DNA from: BRH-c25 sp012519325
GTDB lineage: Bacteria; Bacillota; Clostridia; Lutisporales; Lutisporaceae
Direction of reading: 5' to 3'
NCBI GenBank assembly: GCA_050950645.1
Contig: JBMNHZ010000017.1
Span: 186,001-250,000, forward strand
Length of the DNA stretch: 64,000 nucleotides
The position numbers and the translations under genes were made by a program. Positions 1-8,572 of the stretch are shown here, piece by piece (position 1 is the first letter of the stretch; every line of letters begins with the position of its first letter). The notes beneath the pieces are model-generated. The model was not told the origin of the DNA. It did not search any database and saw only the letters and a program-made list of their open reading frames with translations.

Positions 1-874
1 TACCTGGCAGGCTCTGCAAAAGTTCAAGAGTTAATGCTAGCATGGGCATATCCTTTGCCATATCTTCAGCGATCAATAGATGAATGGTTTTTAGGACCTT
101 CGCCAAGTTATCTTCCAGAGTTCTGATCATGGATATGTAGACACCCAGCATAGCAATGTTCGAGGAATTATGAACAGTCAAAGGCGCAAACTCTCTGGCT
201 TTGGAGACCAAAAGATTATACTTTGCAGTTGACCACTTAAGGCTTCTGCGAGAATTCTTCTGGATCAGTGCAATCAACTTGTTCCTGTTCGCTTTAAGAA
301 TATGCGCAGGCGTAGGATATTTCTCCAATACTGCAAGAGCAGCCTTTGAAAAGATGTTGGGGAATACATCCTTGAAGTTTAACATGAGTTGGTCAACAAT
401 ACCCGTAAGCCTGTTTTTGTAGGCAGTAAGTTCGTCAGAGAGCTTGTAGTACTGTCGGCAAAGACTTCGCAGGCATTCAATATCCTCATCGGGGATATTA
501 GTAGTTTTAAGCTCCTGAAATCTGTATAGCAGGGCAATTTTCCGGGCATCAGCTTTATCATTTTTCACTTTTCTGATTCCAATATTTTTGATAGAATCAG
601 TCTGGATGGGGTTTATGATGGAGACCTCCAATCCAGCTTTACAAAGTGAATGGAAAAGGATTTTGTGATAGTGCCCGGTGGATTCCATGACGACGAAAGG
701 CCTAGAATCAAAGTCCTTTTCCGTTTTTTTCAGTAATTCAACGACTCTTTCAACGTCAGAACTGGAATCATGGTGGATCTTCATGCGGGCAATCACTTCA
801 TTGGATGGAGAAAGAATTGCCATCTCACTGAAGAATTTACCTACATCGATTCCTGCAATAGGTCTGAAATTCAT
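1..874 (-). CDS. IS110-family transposase, partial (C-terminus outside window)
   Basis: DEDD-type transposase of the IS110 family, which moves the element through a Holliday-junction-like reaction. The visible part holds the N-terminal RuvC-like domain: first acidic residue in GIDVGK, second in VMESTGHY, and the VKNDKADARKIA motif. The start is ATG at 872-874, preceded by a GGAGG site; the TTG just upstream is less likely. The protein is identical to residues 1-291 of the full copy at 62546-63835. The C-terminal serine-containing domain is left of the window. The gene faces the flagellar operon head-on. Confidence 0.9.
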   Translation of the reverse strand, partial: MNFRPIAGIDVGKFFSEMAILSPSNEVIARMKIHHDSSSDVERVVELLKKTEKDFDSRPFVVMESTGHYHKILFHSLCKAGLEVSIINPIQTDSIKNIGIRKVKNDKADARKIALLYRFQELKTTNIPDEDIECLRSLCRQYYKLSDELTAYKNRLTGIVDQLMLNFKDVFPNIFSKAALAVLEKYPTPAHILKANRNKLIALIQKNSRRSLKWSTAKYNLLVSKAREFAPLTVHNSSNIAMLGVYISMIRTLEDNLAKVLKTIHLLIAEDMAKDMPMLALTLELLQSLPG

Positions 875-1039
875 CAAAATGCCTCCTTAAAAAATTAATG
901 GACTTAAAAGCCTCCATTCCTTCTCATGTAAGCAAACAACCTTGCATGTGACACGAGGAACCAGCTAAAAAGCTGGCCTCAACCAGCCAAATCATGTAGA
1001 CTTACCGGAATGGAAAAATACTCTTTCATACGGGTAATC
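1..1039 (-). mobile_element. IS110-family insertion element, copy 1 (cut by window edge)
   Basis: Bases 1-1039 match 62962-64000 in the same orientation wherever I compared them, including both ends and every short ORF, so this is one copy of a repeated element seen from the middle of its transposase gene outward. The 3' end of the element lies left of the window. Its 5' boundary lies somewhere between 1039 and 1286, where the second copy can no longer be compared. IS110 elements normally lack clear terminal inverted repeats and target duplications, and none is visible here. Confidence 0.85.
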
Positions 1040-1089
1040 GGCCCGCCAAGGTCCGTCCCAGGAGGTGAAACACACACCTTCCAAGTCCG
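885..1089 (-). ncRNA. candidate IS110 bridge RNA in the 5' noncoding region
   Basis: IS110-group elements carry a structured bridge RNA upstream of the transposase. Here the noncoding stretch between a minus-strand promoter (1096-1125) and the transposase start can fold. It has a CCAGCT/AGCTGG hairpin with an AAAA loop at 961-976, an AGGTG/CACCT hairpin at 1063-1079, and a long-range CCATTCC (914-920)/GGAATGG (1007-1013) pairing that closes a roughly 100-base domain. Position, size and structure fit a bridge RNA. The target- and donor-binding loops were not assigned because the element ends are unknown. Confidence 0.5.
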
Positions 1090-1095
1090 GAAGAT

Positions 1096-1125
1096 ATTAT
1101 ACATGATTGTCAAAGTTCAGGCCAA
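1096..1125 (-). promoter_or_regulatory. candidate promoter for the IS110 leader RNA and transposase
   Basis: On the minus strand a perfect -10 TATAAT (1096-1101) lies 18 bases downstream of TTGGCC (1120-1125). It would start transcription near 1089 and read through the structured leader into the transposase gene. Whether it lies inside the element or in flanking DNA cannot be decided, because the second copy ends at the window edge. Confidence 0.4.
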
Positions 1126-1286
1126 CAAACGCTGGCATAATGGCTAAGATGTGAAGCCGGATGATGTGCTTGATGTTTGGAAAAGAATAAAATTTGAAGT
1201 GTTATGTTAACTATGACTTTTAATGGGTCGAACAGTGGCTTTGGTCACTGATTTAATACAAAATAATTGTACAAGGAGGTGAGTTA
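1126..1286. other. gap between IS110 copy 1 and fliK
   Basis: No gene is seen. A short open stretch (1169-1222) ends in a TAA but has no start or ribosome site, so it could be a remnant at most. A small CAGTG/CACTG hairpin lies near 1238-1255. The fliK ribosome site AAGGAGGTG is at 1273-1281. The fliJ gene that usually precedes fliK is absent, so the element probably sits at or near the old fliJ-fliK junction. Confidence 0.5.
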
Positions 1287-2756
1287 GTGACGCACAGCAT
1301 TGGACTAATCCCATCGCTTAATGTCTGCAAACCGGACAGCTTCAAAAATTCAATCCTCTTGGAAGCTTGCCAAAAAAAAGAGACATGCAGCTTCAGGGAA
1401 GCCTTCATGAATGCAGCTGCAAAAATAGCTGCTGATAAAACACAGAAACAGGTAAGCCATTACAAAAGCAATATTACGGATACTGCAGAAAAGATGAATG
1501 GAGAGCAGAAGGCCTGTAAGGATGAAAAAGTTGAGGAACTGCAGGAGAAGCTTGAAGAACTGGCGGGGATGAGCAATGGAGAAGTATTAACAGGAGACAT
1601 GCAGACACTGCTTGAAAGCATTAAAAAAATACTGAAGGAGCTAATGGATGAACAGCCCGGAAGCGTAGTACAGGAAGCCGCAGGTGCTTATGAAAAAATA
1701 TCGGAGCTCGCGTTAATGCTTGAGGGAAGTCAAAGTACCCGGAACCTCTCGAATAAGATTGAAATGATTGTATCACAAATACAGGATGAAATCAGAACGG
1801 CTTTTGAAACGGATAAAAGCAGTCACACTGCAGCAGAAGCTGAATTAGCAAATGACATTATTATTGTAGAAGACATTACTCAAGAAAAAAACACTGATAT
1901 AGATGATTCACCAAAAGAAGTGGCGGAAAAGAAAGCTCCGAAGACTGAAAGCATAGCTTCAAAAGAACCTGTAGAAAAACAAAATACAGCTGCAGCAGAA
2001 AAAACCCATAAATATTTCTCAGAAAAAGCACATAAAGAGAATAAGGCTGAAGCTGCATCAGAGGAAGAAAGCATCAAAGACGGCCTGGGGGGCAAAATAG
2101 ATAAGGTTACTGTTAAAGACAGTACTGTAAAGGAGAAGTATACGCAGAAGGACGGAAGCCGTAAGGAAGCTGCCGAAGCAACATATGAACCAATTAATAA
2201 TCATAATAAAATGCCGGATTCGAAAGAAGCAGCCGTAAGGCAGGAACAAAACATTATGCTTGATAAAGTTGCAGAAATACAGAATCAAGCGGCAGCGGTG
2301 AAAGCAAAACCGCCAGGCAGAGTTGAAATTATCAGTCAGATAGTAAAAAAAGCAGAAGTAATAATTACCGGTGCACAGTCAGAAATGAATATACAGCTGG
2401 AACCTGAAAATCTTGGCAGGCTGACATTAAAGATTGCCGTGGAAAGAGGCGTGATTACAGCGAAGTTTACGGCAGAAAGCAATGAGGTAAAGCAAGCCAT
2501 AGAATCAAGCTTTAATGAACTTAAGGACATGCTTCAGGAAAAGGGGCTGGAGATACAAAATTTAACTGTATCGGTAGGACATAACAGCAAGGAATACGAT
2601 TTCAACAGGAACTCCGAGCTTTGGAGCGGTAAACCCAAGTCCGGCGCAAGAATTAGCGAGCAGGCATTGTACAATGGCTATCTTGAGGGTGGGGTATCAG
2701 CAGCAAGACTTAATCCATACGTCATCCATACCGGAGAATTCGATCAACGTGCATAG
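1287..2756 (+). CDS. fliK: flagellar hook-length control protein FliK
   Basis: Secreted molecular ruler that measures the hook and switches the export gate from hook to filament substrates. The 489-residue protein has a long, low-complexity, Lys/Glu/Ala-rich N-terminal and middle part, as expected for the ruler. The conserved C-terminal hook domain (about residues 360-440) contains MNIQLEPENLGRLTLKIAV followed by a helix ending GLEIQNLTVSVG. The start is GTG at 1287 after AAGGAGGTG. flgD follows 11 bases later. This is the first flagellar gene in the window; the upstream part of the operon is cut off by the IS110 element. Confidence 0.92.
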   Translation: MTHSIGLIPSLNVCKPDSFKNSILLEACQKKETCSFREAFMNAAAKIAADKTQKQVSHYKSNITDTAEKMNGEQKACKDEKVEELQEKLEELAGMSNGEVLTGDMQTLLESIKKILKELMDEQPGSVVQEAAGAYEKISELALMLEGSQSTRNLSNKIEMIVSQIQDEIRTAFETDKSSHTAAEAELANDIIIVEDITQEKNTDIDDSPKEVAEKKAPKTESIASKEPVEKQNTAAAEKTHKYFSEKAHKENKAEAASEEESIKDGLGGKIDKVTVKDSTVKEKYTQKDGSRKEAAEATYEPINNHNKMPDSKEAAVRQEQNIMLDKVAEIQNQAAAVKAKPPGRVEIISQIVKKAEVIITGAQSEMNIQLEPENLGRLTLKIAVERGVITAKFTAESNEVKQAIESSFNELKDMLQEKGLEIQNLTVSVGHNSKEYDFNRNSELWSGKPKSGARISEQALYNGYLEGGVSAARLNPYVIHTGEFDQRA

Positions 2757-2767
2757 GAGGTGAAAAC

Positions 2768-3424
2768 ATGCCAATCAGCGGTATAAACGGCCAATACACA
2801 ACATATAATCCTGACAAACCGAAGGAATACAACAGCAGCCTTGATAAGGATGCATTCCTGAAGATATTGGTAACTCAGATGCGATACCAGAATCCTCTGG
2901 AACCAACAAAGGATAACGAGTTCATAGGACAGATGGCGCAATTCAGCTCATTGGAGCAATCTCAGAATTCCAATAAGGCAATAAGGATCAATTCGGCCAA
3001 CAATATGGTTAACAAGTTGGTTAAGGCTAAATACAGAGCTGAAGATTCCAATGAAACAAAAGAGTTAATAGGCCTGGTGGAAAAGGTTATGGTAAAGGAC
3101 AATGAAATATATCTCTCGATAGACGTACTTGGTGCGAAATATGATGTCAAATTTGATGATGTAAGAGAAGTTACCGAGCTTGAGAACTCCGTTGAGCAGA
3201 TATATCTGATGAATCAGAGCATGAGAATTACCACAGCCTTCAGCCTTATCGGAAGGAATGTCAAAGGTACGTACGAGGAAGTGGAATCAGTTGGGGATGT
3301 GAAGAGAACCAAGACAGTAGATATCGAAGGTATTGTTGAGAAGGTGCGTAGGGATGGCCCAGCCATTTACCTGACTGTAAACGGAAAAGAAATATATCTG
3401 GAAGATGTAATTGAAGTAAATTAA
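2768..3424 (+). CDS. flgD: flagellar hook assembly scaffold protein FlgD
   Basis: Capping scaffold that polymerises hook subunits at the tip of the growing hook. The N-terminal FlgD signature DAFLKILVTQMRYQNPLEP and the following EFIGQMAQFSSLEQ are clear (residues about 27-65). At 218 residues the length is normal. The C-terminal half is rich in beta strands, as in the Ig/Tudor-like FlgD core. The start is ATG at 2768 behind AGGAGGTG. It lies between fliK and the flagellar operon protein, the standard Gram-positive order. Confidence 0.95.
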   Translation: MPISGINGQYTTYNPDKPKEYNSSLDKDAFLKILVTQMRYQNPLEPTKDNEFIGQMAQFSSLEQSQNSNKAIRINSANNMVNKLVKAKYRAEDSNETKELIGLVEKVMVKDNEIYLSIDVLGAKYDVKFDDVREVTELENSVEQIYLMNQSMRITTAFSLIGRNVKGTYEEVESVGDVKRTKTVDIEGIVEKVRRDGPAIYLTVNGKEIYLEDVIEVN

Positions 3425-3445
3425 CCTTTGAATGAGGTGATTCAA

Positions 3446-3835
3446 GTGAGCGTAATCTATAACAACAAGACCATAATTCCAATAAGGAAACCTATACAGC
3501 CTTCAAAACCTGCCGTGAGCAGACAATCCGATAAAAGCACGGATTTTGAAAAAGTATTACAGCAAGAGGTTTTAAAGCAAAATGAAGTGAAATTCTCGAA
3601 ACACGCGGCAGAAAGACTGGAAAACAGAAATATCAGGCTCACAAAAGATGAACTGAGCAAGCTGAATGAAGCAGTAAAAAAAGCTGCCGAGAAGGGCGTA
3701 AAAGAGACCCTGATAATAATGGGTAACTCAGCCTTCATAGCAAATGTGAAGAATAAGACGATAATTACAGCTTCTACTGAAGACAATCTTAAAGACAATG
3801 TTTTTACAAATATTGACGGTGCAGTAATAATATAA
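3446..3835 (+). CDS. flagellar operon protein (TIGR02530-like)
   Basis: Small conserved protein found between flgD and flgE in Bacillota. Its exact role is not established, though position suggests a link to hook assembly. The family signature is the block KFSKHAAERLENRNI, then a helix rich in Lys/Glu and a strand with NSAFIANVKNKTIITA near the C-terminus. I chose the GTG at 3446 because GAGGTGA lies 5 bases upstream. A TTG at 3428 in the same frame would add six residues but lacks a good ribosome site. Confidence 0.82.
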   Translation: MSVIYNNKTIIPIRKPIQPSKPAVSRQSDKSTDFEKVLQQEVLKQNEVKFSKHAAERLENRNIRLTKDELSKLNEAVKKAAEKGVKETLIIMGNSAFIANVKNKTIITASTEDNLKDNVFTNIDGAVII

Positions 3836-3917
3836 GCCGGACCTTTTTAAGGAGGCTTAACCTTTCGGAATGACAGAAGAAAGGTGCACCAACAAAACTT
3901 AAAGGAGGTCATAAATT

Positions 3918-5303
3918 ATGATGAGATCCATGTTTTCCGGTGTATCGGGACTCAGAGCCCACCAGCTAAAGATGGATACGATCGGTAACAACATAGCAAA
4001 TGTAAATACGGTTGGGTATAAAACCCAGAGAGCAACCTTCCAGGAGGTTTTCAACCAGACATTAAGAGGCGCAGGTTCTCCGCAGGCAGGTAAGGGCGGC
4101 ACCAATCCCCAGCAGGTTGGGCTCGGTATATCCCTTTCCTCCATTGACACATTCCATATAAGGGGAGCGGTCCAGAGGACGGACAACCTGACAGACCTGG
4201 CTATAAACGGAGACGGCTTTTTCATACTTTCAAATTCCAGCGACAATTTGAGCAGGTCCTATACAAGAGCTGGTAACTTCTCACTGGATGACGACGGCAA
4301 CCTGGTTGCAGCAAACGGATACAGGGTGCTGGGCTATATGGTGGATCCGGATACGAACGTTTTGAAAAGCCAGCTGGAAGGGATAAAAATATCAAAGGCA
4401 GAGATGGTGTCAGCAAAGGCAACCACGTATTCAACTTTTGAAGGTAACCTTGATAATACAATTACACAGATAACAGATGACACCATTCCGGAATTTGATG
4501 CTGGATTGTTGAAAATACCCGCAGGCTGTAAGTTTTGGGAGACTACTGCAACAGTATATGACTCTCTTGGAGGAAAACACACATTAAAGTATACATTTTT
4601 TAGAGGAATAGAATCTGATGGATCACTTAATCCGGAATCAACTGATGATTCCCTGGAAAACAATTGGGCTGTTGTCATACAAAACCAGGACACCAAAGAA
4701 TACTATACTAATACAGGGGCACAAGGCGGAGGAGCTAATTTAGCTGATATTGTGATTCATTTGGAGTTTGGGAAAGACGGCTTGCTTGATGCAGCTAACA
4801 GTATAAACGGCACTGGGAAAATACAGCTTACTGTAAATGGTAAGAATGGCTCAGAAGAAATAAAGGTTGATATCGACTTTACCAAACTGACACAATTTGC
4901 CAATGAATCCAATGCAGCTGTAACCAGCTCCGACGGATACCCCCAGGGCTCTCTGGACACCTTCAGCATAGGCCCTACGGGAGAAATCAACGGAATATTC
5001 ACCAACGGCATGAGCAAAATAATCGGACAGGTTGCGCTGGCAGTTTTCAAGAACCCGGCAGGACTTGAGAAGACAGCTGAGAACATGTACCAGGTAACAC
5101 CCAACTCAGGGGATCCGATTGTCGGGCTTCCAGGCTCCAGCGGACTCGGATCACTTAACTCAGGCACTCTGGAAATGTCGAATGTTGACATATCAAATGA
5201 ATTCGCCGAGATGATAAGTACTCAAAGAGGCTTCCAGGCCAATTCGAGAATAATAACTACCTCGGATGAAATGCTGCAGGAGCTTGTTAACTTGAAGAGA
5301 TAG
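3918..5303 (+). CDS. flgE: flagellar hook protein FlgE
   Basis: Structural subunit of the flagellar hook, the universal joint between rod and filament. The N-terminal rod/hook signature MFSGVSGLRAHQLKMDTIGN and NIANVNTVGYKTQR is intact. The C-terminal D0 helix (SNVDISNEFAEMISTQRGFQ, then ANSRIITTSDEMLQELVNLK) is intact too. The 461-residue length includes a variable central D2 domain. A strong AAAGGAGGT site precedes ATG 3918. The 82-base gap upstream shows only a second GGAGG-like stretch. Confidence 0.96.
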   Translation: MMRSMFSGVSGLRAHQLKMDTIGNNIANVNTVGYKTQRATFQEVFNQTLRGAGSPQAGKGGTNPQQVGLGISLSSIDTFHIRGAVQRTDNLTDLAINGDGFFILSNSSDNLSRSYTRAGNFSLDDDGNLVAANGYRVLGYMVDPDTNVLKSQLEGIKISKAEMVSAKATTYSTFEGNLDNTITQITDDTIPEFDAGLLKIPAGCKFWETTATVYDSLGGKHTLKYTFFRGIESDGSLNPESTDDSLENNWAVVIQNQDTKEYYTNTGAQGGGANLADIVIHLEFGKDGLLDAANSINGTGKIQLTVNGKNGSEEIKVDIDFTKLTQFANESNAAVTSSDGYPQGSLDTFSIGPTGEINGIFTNGMSKIIGQVALAVFKNPAGLEKTAENMYQVTPNSGDPIVGLPGSSGLGSLNSGTLEMSNVDISNEFAEMISTQRGFQANSRIITTSDEMLQELVNLKR

Positions 5304-5315
5304 TATTATTGACTA

Positions 5316-5340
5316 ATCCCTGGGCCTTGCGCCCAGGGAT
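5316..5340 (+). terminator. strong hairpin between flgE and flbD (attenuator or processing site)
   Basis: A perfect 10-bp stem ATCCCTGGGC/GCCCAGGGAT with a 5-base loop lies 12 bases after the flgE stop. It is followed by TTAAAAAA rather than a U-run, so it is unlikely to be a full terminator. It may stabilise the 3' end of the abundant flgE message or partly reduce downstream transcription. Confidence 0.5.
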
Positions 5341-5368
5341 TTAAAAAATGATGAAAGGAAGTGATACT

Positions 5369-5581
5369 ATGATAAAAGTAACAAGACTCAACGGAATGGT
5401 TTATTATCTGAACTGTGAACATATTGAAACCATAGAAAATACTCCGGATACGGTGATCACTTTAAGAGATGGTAAAAAATTGTTGGTTTCTGAAACTTCA
5501 GAGGAAATAATTGAAAAAATTATCGAGTATAAAAAGAGGATTTTTGACCTTTCATCGCTAATTAATAAGGATAACTTCTAA
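5369..5581 (+). CDS. flbD: flagellar protein FlbD (SwrD family)
   Basis: Small protein of the FlbD/SwrD (YlzI) family; in Bacillus subtilis SwrD supports flagellar motor power for swarming. The 70-residue protein begins MIKVTRLNG and holds the family core YLNCEHIETIENTPDTVITL followed by SETSEEIIEKIIEYK. An upstream in-frame ATG at 5348 exists, but AAAGGAAGTGATACT directly before 5369 favours the shorter form. It lies just ahead of motA/motB, consistent with a role in stator function. Confidence 0.88.
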   Translation: MIKVTRLNGMVYYLNCEHIETIENTPDTVITLRDGKKLLVSETSEEIIEKIIEYKKRIFDLSSLINKDNF

Positions 5582-5597
5582 AGTGAGGTGCAAGTAA

Positions 5598-6389
5598 TTG
5601 GATTTTGCTTCAATTTTTGGGCTGATAGGCGGTATAGCTGCAATTCTCATTACTATATTAGTGAGCGGAGATCTCATGGGATACGTGGACATACCTTCAA
5701 TAATTTGTACTTTTGGCGGGACAATAGCCATGACATTTATGGCATTTCCTGTTAAAAAGCTTCAGGAAGGGTTTGCTGCTTTAAAGTACGTTTTTAAATA
5801 CACTGAAACAGATGCTGAATATGTTATAAAGTCAATAATTGACCTGGCGAACATTGCAAGGAAGGAAGGGCTGCTTGCTCTGGAGGAGGCTGCTCAGCAG
5901 CTTAAAGATAACTTTCTGCAGAAGGGGATACTGTTGATAGTAGACGGCACCGACCCTGAGCTTGTGAGGAATATTCTTGAAACAGAGCTGTCTTTTATTG
6001 AAGAAAGACATAAAACTAATCAAGGGGTCTACGAATTTATGGCTGCAATCGGACCCGGCTTCGGTATGCTGGGAACACTTATTGGCTTGATAAACATGCT
6101 GGCAAACTTGTCGGACCCTTCTACAGTGGGACCGAATATGGCAGTGGCAATAGTAACTACCTTATATGGTTCTATTATTGCCAATGTATTTTGTAATCCT
6201 GTGATAAACAAATTGAAGATAAGAAGCTCACAGGAATCCCTTATGAAAGAGGTAATGCTGGAAGGAATGCTTTCGATACAGGCAGGGGAGAACCCGAGAA
6301 TAATTGAAGAAAAGCTTAAAGCCTTTATGTCACCGAAGCTTAGAAGCATGTTAGAAATGCAGAAAGAACCTAAAGAAGGAGAGGAATAA
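5598..6389 (+). CDS. motA: flagellar motor stator protein MotA
   Basis: Membrane subunit of the MotA/MotB ion-driven stator. The 263-residue protein has four membrane segments: two near the N-terminus (residues about 3-25 and 30-50) and two after the large cytoplasmic loop, with the MotA signature AAIGPGFGMLGTLIGLINML at residues about 149-168. The start is TTG at 5598 with GTGAGGTG upstream. motB follows after 2 bases, so the two are translationally coupled. Nothing in the sequence decides between proton and sodium coupling. Confidence 0.95.
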   Translation: MDFASIFGLIGGIAAILITILVSGDLMGYVDIPSIICTFGGTIAMTFMAFPVKKLQEGFAALKYVFKYTETDAEYVIKSIIDLANIARKEGLLALEEAAQQLKDNFLQKGILLIVDGTDPELVRNILETELSFIEERHKTNQGVYEFMAAIGPGFGMLGTLIGLINMLANLSDPSTVGPNMAVAIVTTLYGSIIANVFCNPVINKLKIRSSQESLMKEVMLEGMLSIQAGENPRIIEEKLKAFMSPKLRSMLEMQKEPKEGEE

Positions 6390-6391
6390 AC

Positions 6392-7114
6392 ATGGCCAGG
6401 AAAAAGGCACCGGAAGAGCCACCGGCCGGAGCACCTGCATGGATGACTACATATTCTGATATGGTAACACTTCTTTTGTGTTTTTTTGTGTTGCTGTTTT
6501 CCTTTGCAACTCTTGACGTTCAGAAATTTCAGGCTATAGCGCAATCAATGAGCGGTGCTCTCGGTGTTTTGGATTCAGGAACGACTATGAGTATGGAGCC
6601 TTTAGTAAACTCTTTTCCTATTGACTCTCCTGAAGATGAGACTGAAGAATTTCAGAAACTGTATGAGGAAATGAGCGAATATATAAAGGAAAACAATTTG
6701 GAGGCAAGTATTACACTTAGGCTGGATGAACGGGGACTGCTTGTAAGATTTTTGGATGATGTTCTTTTTGATTCCGGCAAGGCGGATCTGACCCCAAGAG
6801 CAAGGGAGATTATCAACAAGGTGTCTGAAATAATAAAGCAAAATGATAAAAATATAAGAATTGAAGGACATACGGACAATGTACCTATTAATACTTTCAG
6901 GTTTCCGTCCAACTGGGAGCTTTCGACTACCAGGGCGGTTAATGTAGTAAAATATCTGATTGAAGAAAACGGAATAGCTGCTCACAGGTTGTCCGCTTCC
7001 GGTTATGCAGATCAGCATCCTATTGACGATAATAATACGGCGGAAGGCCGACAAAAAAACAGAAGAGTTGACATGGTAATACTGAGAGATGATATTAATA
7101 ATATAAATCCATAA
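6392..7114 (+). CDS. motB: flagellar motor stator protein MotB
   Basis: Stator subunit that anchors MotA to peptidoglycan. The short N-terminal plug and single membrane segment carry the ion-binding aspartate in WMTTYSDMVTLLLCFFVLLF. The C-terminal OmpA-like peptidoglycan-binding domain has the pattern IEGHTDNVPI, then NWELSTTRAVNVVKYL and QKNRRVDMVIL. The 240-residue length is typical. ATG 6392 lies immediately after the motA stop. Confidence 0.95.
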   Translation: MARKKAPEEPPAGAPAWMTTYSDMVTLLLCFFVLLFSFATLDVQKFQAIAQSMSGALGVLDSGTTMSMEPLVNSFPIDSPEDETEEFQKLYEEMSEYIKENNLEASITLRLDERGLLVRFLDDVLFDSGKADLTPRAREIINKVSEIIKQNDKNIRIEGHTDNVPINTFRFPSNWELSTTRAVNVVKYLIEENGIAAHRLSASGYADQHPIDDNNTAEGRQKNRRVDMVILRDDINNINP

Positions 7115-7134
7115 TCCTTGGGGAGGGAGACGGA

Positions 7135-7560
7135 ATGAAAAGGAATATTACCCTAATAGCGTTAATTGTGCTTTTACTTTTGGTGATAGTATCAGGTATA
7201 ATAATATATATGATTTTAAACACACCAAAGGAAGCTGAGGAGGAACCTATAAAAATCGACAAAAATGTCATGATGGTTACAGTGGGTGATTCTTTTGTAA
7301 ATAATGTCAAAGACAGCAAAAAAATATGCAAGCTGACACTTAAGCTTGAAATTCACAAGGAAGTTGCCGAATTGGTAACCTATAGGGAATCTGAAATCAG
7401 AGACAGGATTAATGCACTTCTGAGGTCCAAGACTGAAGAGGACCTTGCAGGAAAAGAAGGACAAGAAAAGCTTCAGAAGGAAATAGTCGAAATTATACAA
7501 AAAATTATAAATTCCAAAAAAATTAAAAATGTATATTTTGACGAGTTCATAGTGCAATAG
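7135..7560 (+). CDS. fliL: flagellar basal body-associated protein FliL
   Basis: Single-pass inner-membrane protein that surrounds and tunes the stator. At 141 residues it has one N-terminal membrane helix (residues about 5-27) and a periplasmic FliL domain with the strand/helix pattern around SKKICKLTLKLEIHKEVAEL and a C-terminal NVYFDEFIVQ, a typical FliL ending. GGGGAGGGAGACGGA precedes ATG 7135. Its place between motB and fliM is the usual one. Confidence 0.9.
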   Translation: MKRNITLIALIVLLLLVIVSGIIIYMILNTPKEAEEEPIKIDKNVMMVTVGDSFVNNVKDSKKICKLTLKLEIHKEVAELVTYRESEIRDRINALLRSKTEEDLAGKEGQEKLQKEIVEIIQKIINSKKIKNVYFDEFIVQ

Positions 7561-7576
7561 AGAAGGAGGTGGCTTT

Positions 7577-8572
7577 GTGTCCGAGGTTCTTTCGCAGAAT
7601 GAAATAGATGCGCTTCTCAGTGCGCTGAATTCAGGTGAAATAAATGTACAAGAGATAAATGAAGAAAAAGAAGAAAGAAAAGTAAGAGACTATAACTTCA
7701 AGATACCGAACAAATTTGCAAAGGACCACACAAGAACTCTTCAGATCATGCATGAGAATTTTTCAAGGCTTTTGCAGACGTATCTTTCGGGATACCTTAG
7801 ATCTTTAGTGCAAATTGAAGTAATTTCAGTTGATCAGTTGACATATAACGAGTTCACAAGCTCAATGCCTAATCCGTCGGTGCTTGGTATTGTGGAATTT
7901 TCTCCTCTTAACGGATCAATAATAGTCGAGATAACACCTTCAATATCCTTTGCTATGATTGATAGAATACTTGGAGGTGCGGGAGAAGCCTTTGAGAGAT
8001 CGAGAGGCTTTACTGAAATCGAACTGACCCTCTTGGAAAAGATAATCGGTCAGATAGTTAACTTTTTTAAAGATTCATGGAAAAATGTAATAGAATTGAG
8101 GCCAAGACTTAAAAAAATTGAGACAAACCCTCAGTTTGTACAAATAATGTCTCCAAATGAAACTGTTGCACTTATAACTTTAGAAATAAAAGTCGGAAAT
8201 ATTGAAGGAATGATACATATTTGTATTCCGCATCTGGTAATTGAGCCTGTTATTCCCAAGCTAAGCACCAGGTTTTGGTTCTCAGGTGTAAACAAGGAAA
8301 TAACAGGCAGCGATTTGAAGATAATCGAAAAGAAGATTCAAAGCACACTGCTTCCTATTAGAGTTGTATTGGGAAATAGTGAAATAACCGTCAGGGACTT
8401 CCTGGGGCTTGGCATAGGAGATGTAATAGCTCTTAATACTTCTGTAAATGATGATTTGAAAATATATGTAGGTAATTTAAAAAAGTTTAGTGGTAAGCCT
8501 GGACTGAGAAAGAGCAAAGTATCAGTAAAAATTACAAAAGTAGAAAAGAAAGGAGATGATTATGATGAGTGA
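7577..8572 (+). CDS. fliM: flagellar motor switch protein FliM
   Basis: C-ring switch protein that binds phosphorylated CheY and controls rotation direction. The N-terminal CheY-binding peptide MSEVLSQNEIDALLSALNSG is intact. It is followed by the CheC-like middle domain (about residues 40-230) and a C-terminal SpoA (FliN-like) domain with PIRVVLGNSEITVRDFLGL. At 331 residues the length is normal. GTG 7577 follows AGAAGGAGGTGG. The end overlaps the start of fliY. Confidence 0.96.
   Translation: MSEVLSQNEIDALLSALNSGEINVQEINEEKEERKVRDYNFKIPNKFAKDHTRTLQIMHENFSRLLQTYLSGYLRSLVQIEVISVDQLTYNEFTSSMPNPSVLGIVEFSPLNGSIIVEITPSISFAMIDRILGGAGEAFERSRGFTEIELTLLEKIIGQIVNFFKDSWKNVIELRPRLKKIETNPQFVQIMSPNETVALITLEIKVGNIEGMIHICIPHLVIEPVIPKLSTRFWFSGVNKEITGSDLKIIEKKIQSTLLPIRVVLGNSEITVRDFLGLGIGDVIALNTSVNDDLKIYVGNLKKFSGKPGLRKSKVSVKITKVEKKGDDYDE

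Noticed and set aside
379..561. Small plus- and minus-strand ORFs inside the IS110 and core genes
   Set aside because: They overlap strongly supported genes in other frames, have no ribosome sites and no recognisable motifs.
1169..1222. Short open frame before fliK as the fliJ C-terminus
   Set aside because: Fewer than 20 codons, no start, no similarity to the coiled-coil FliJ pattern.
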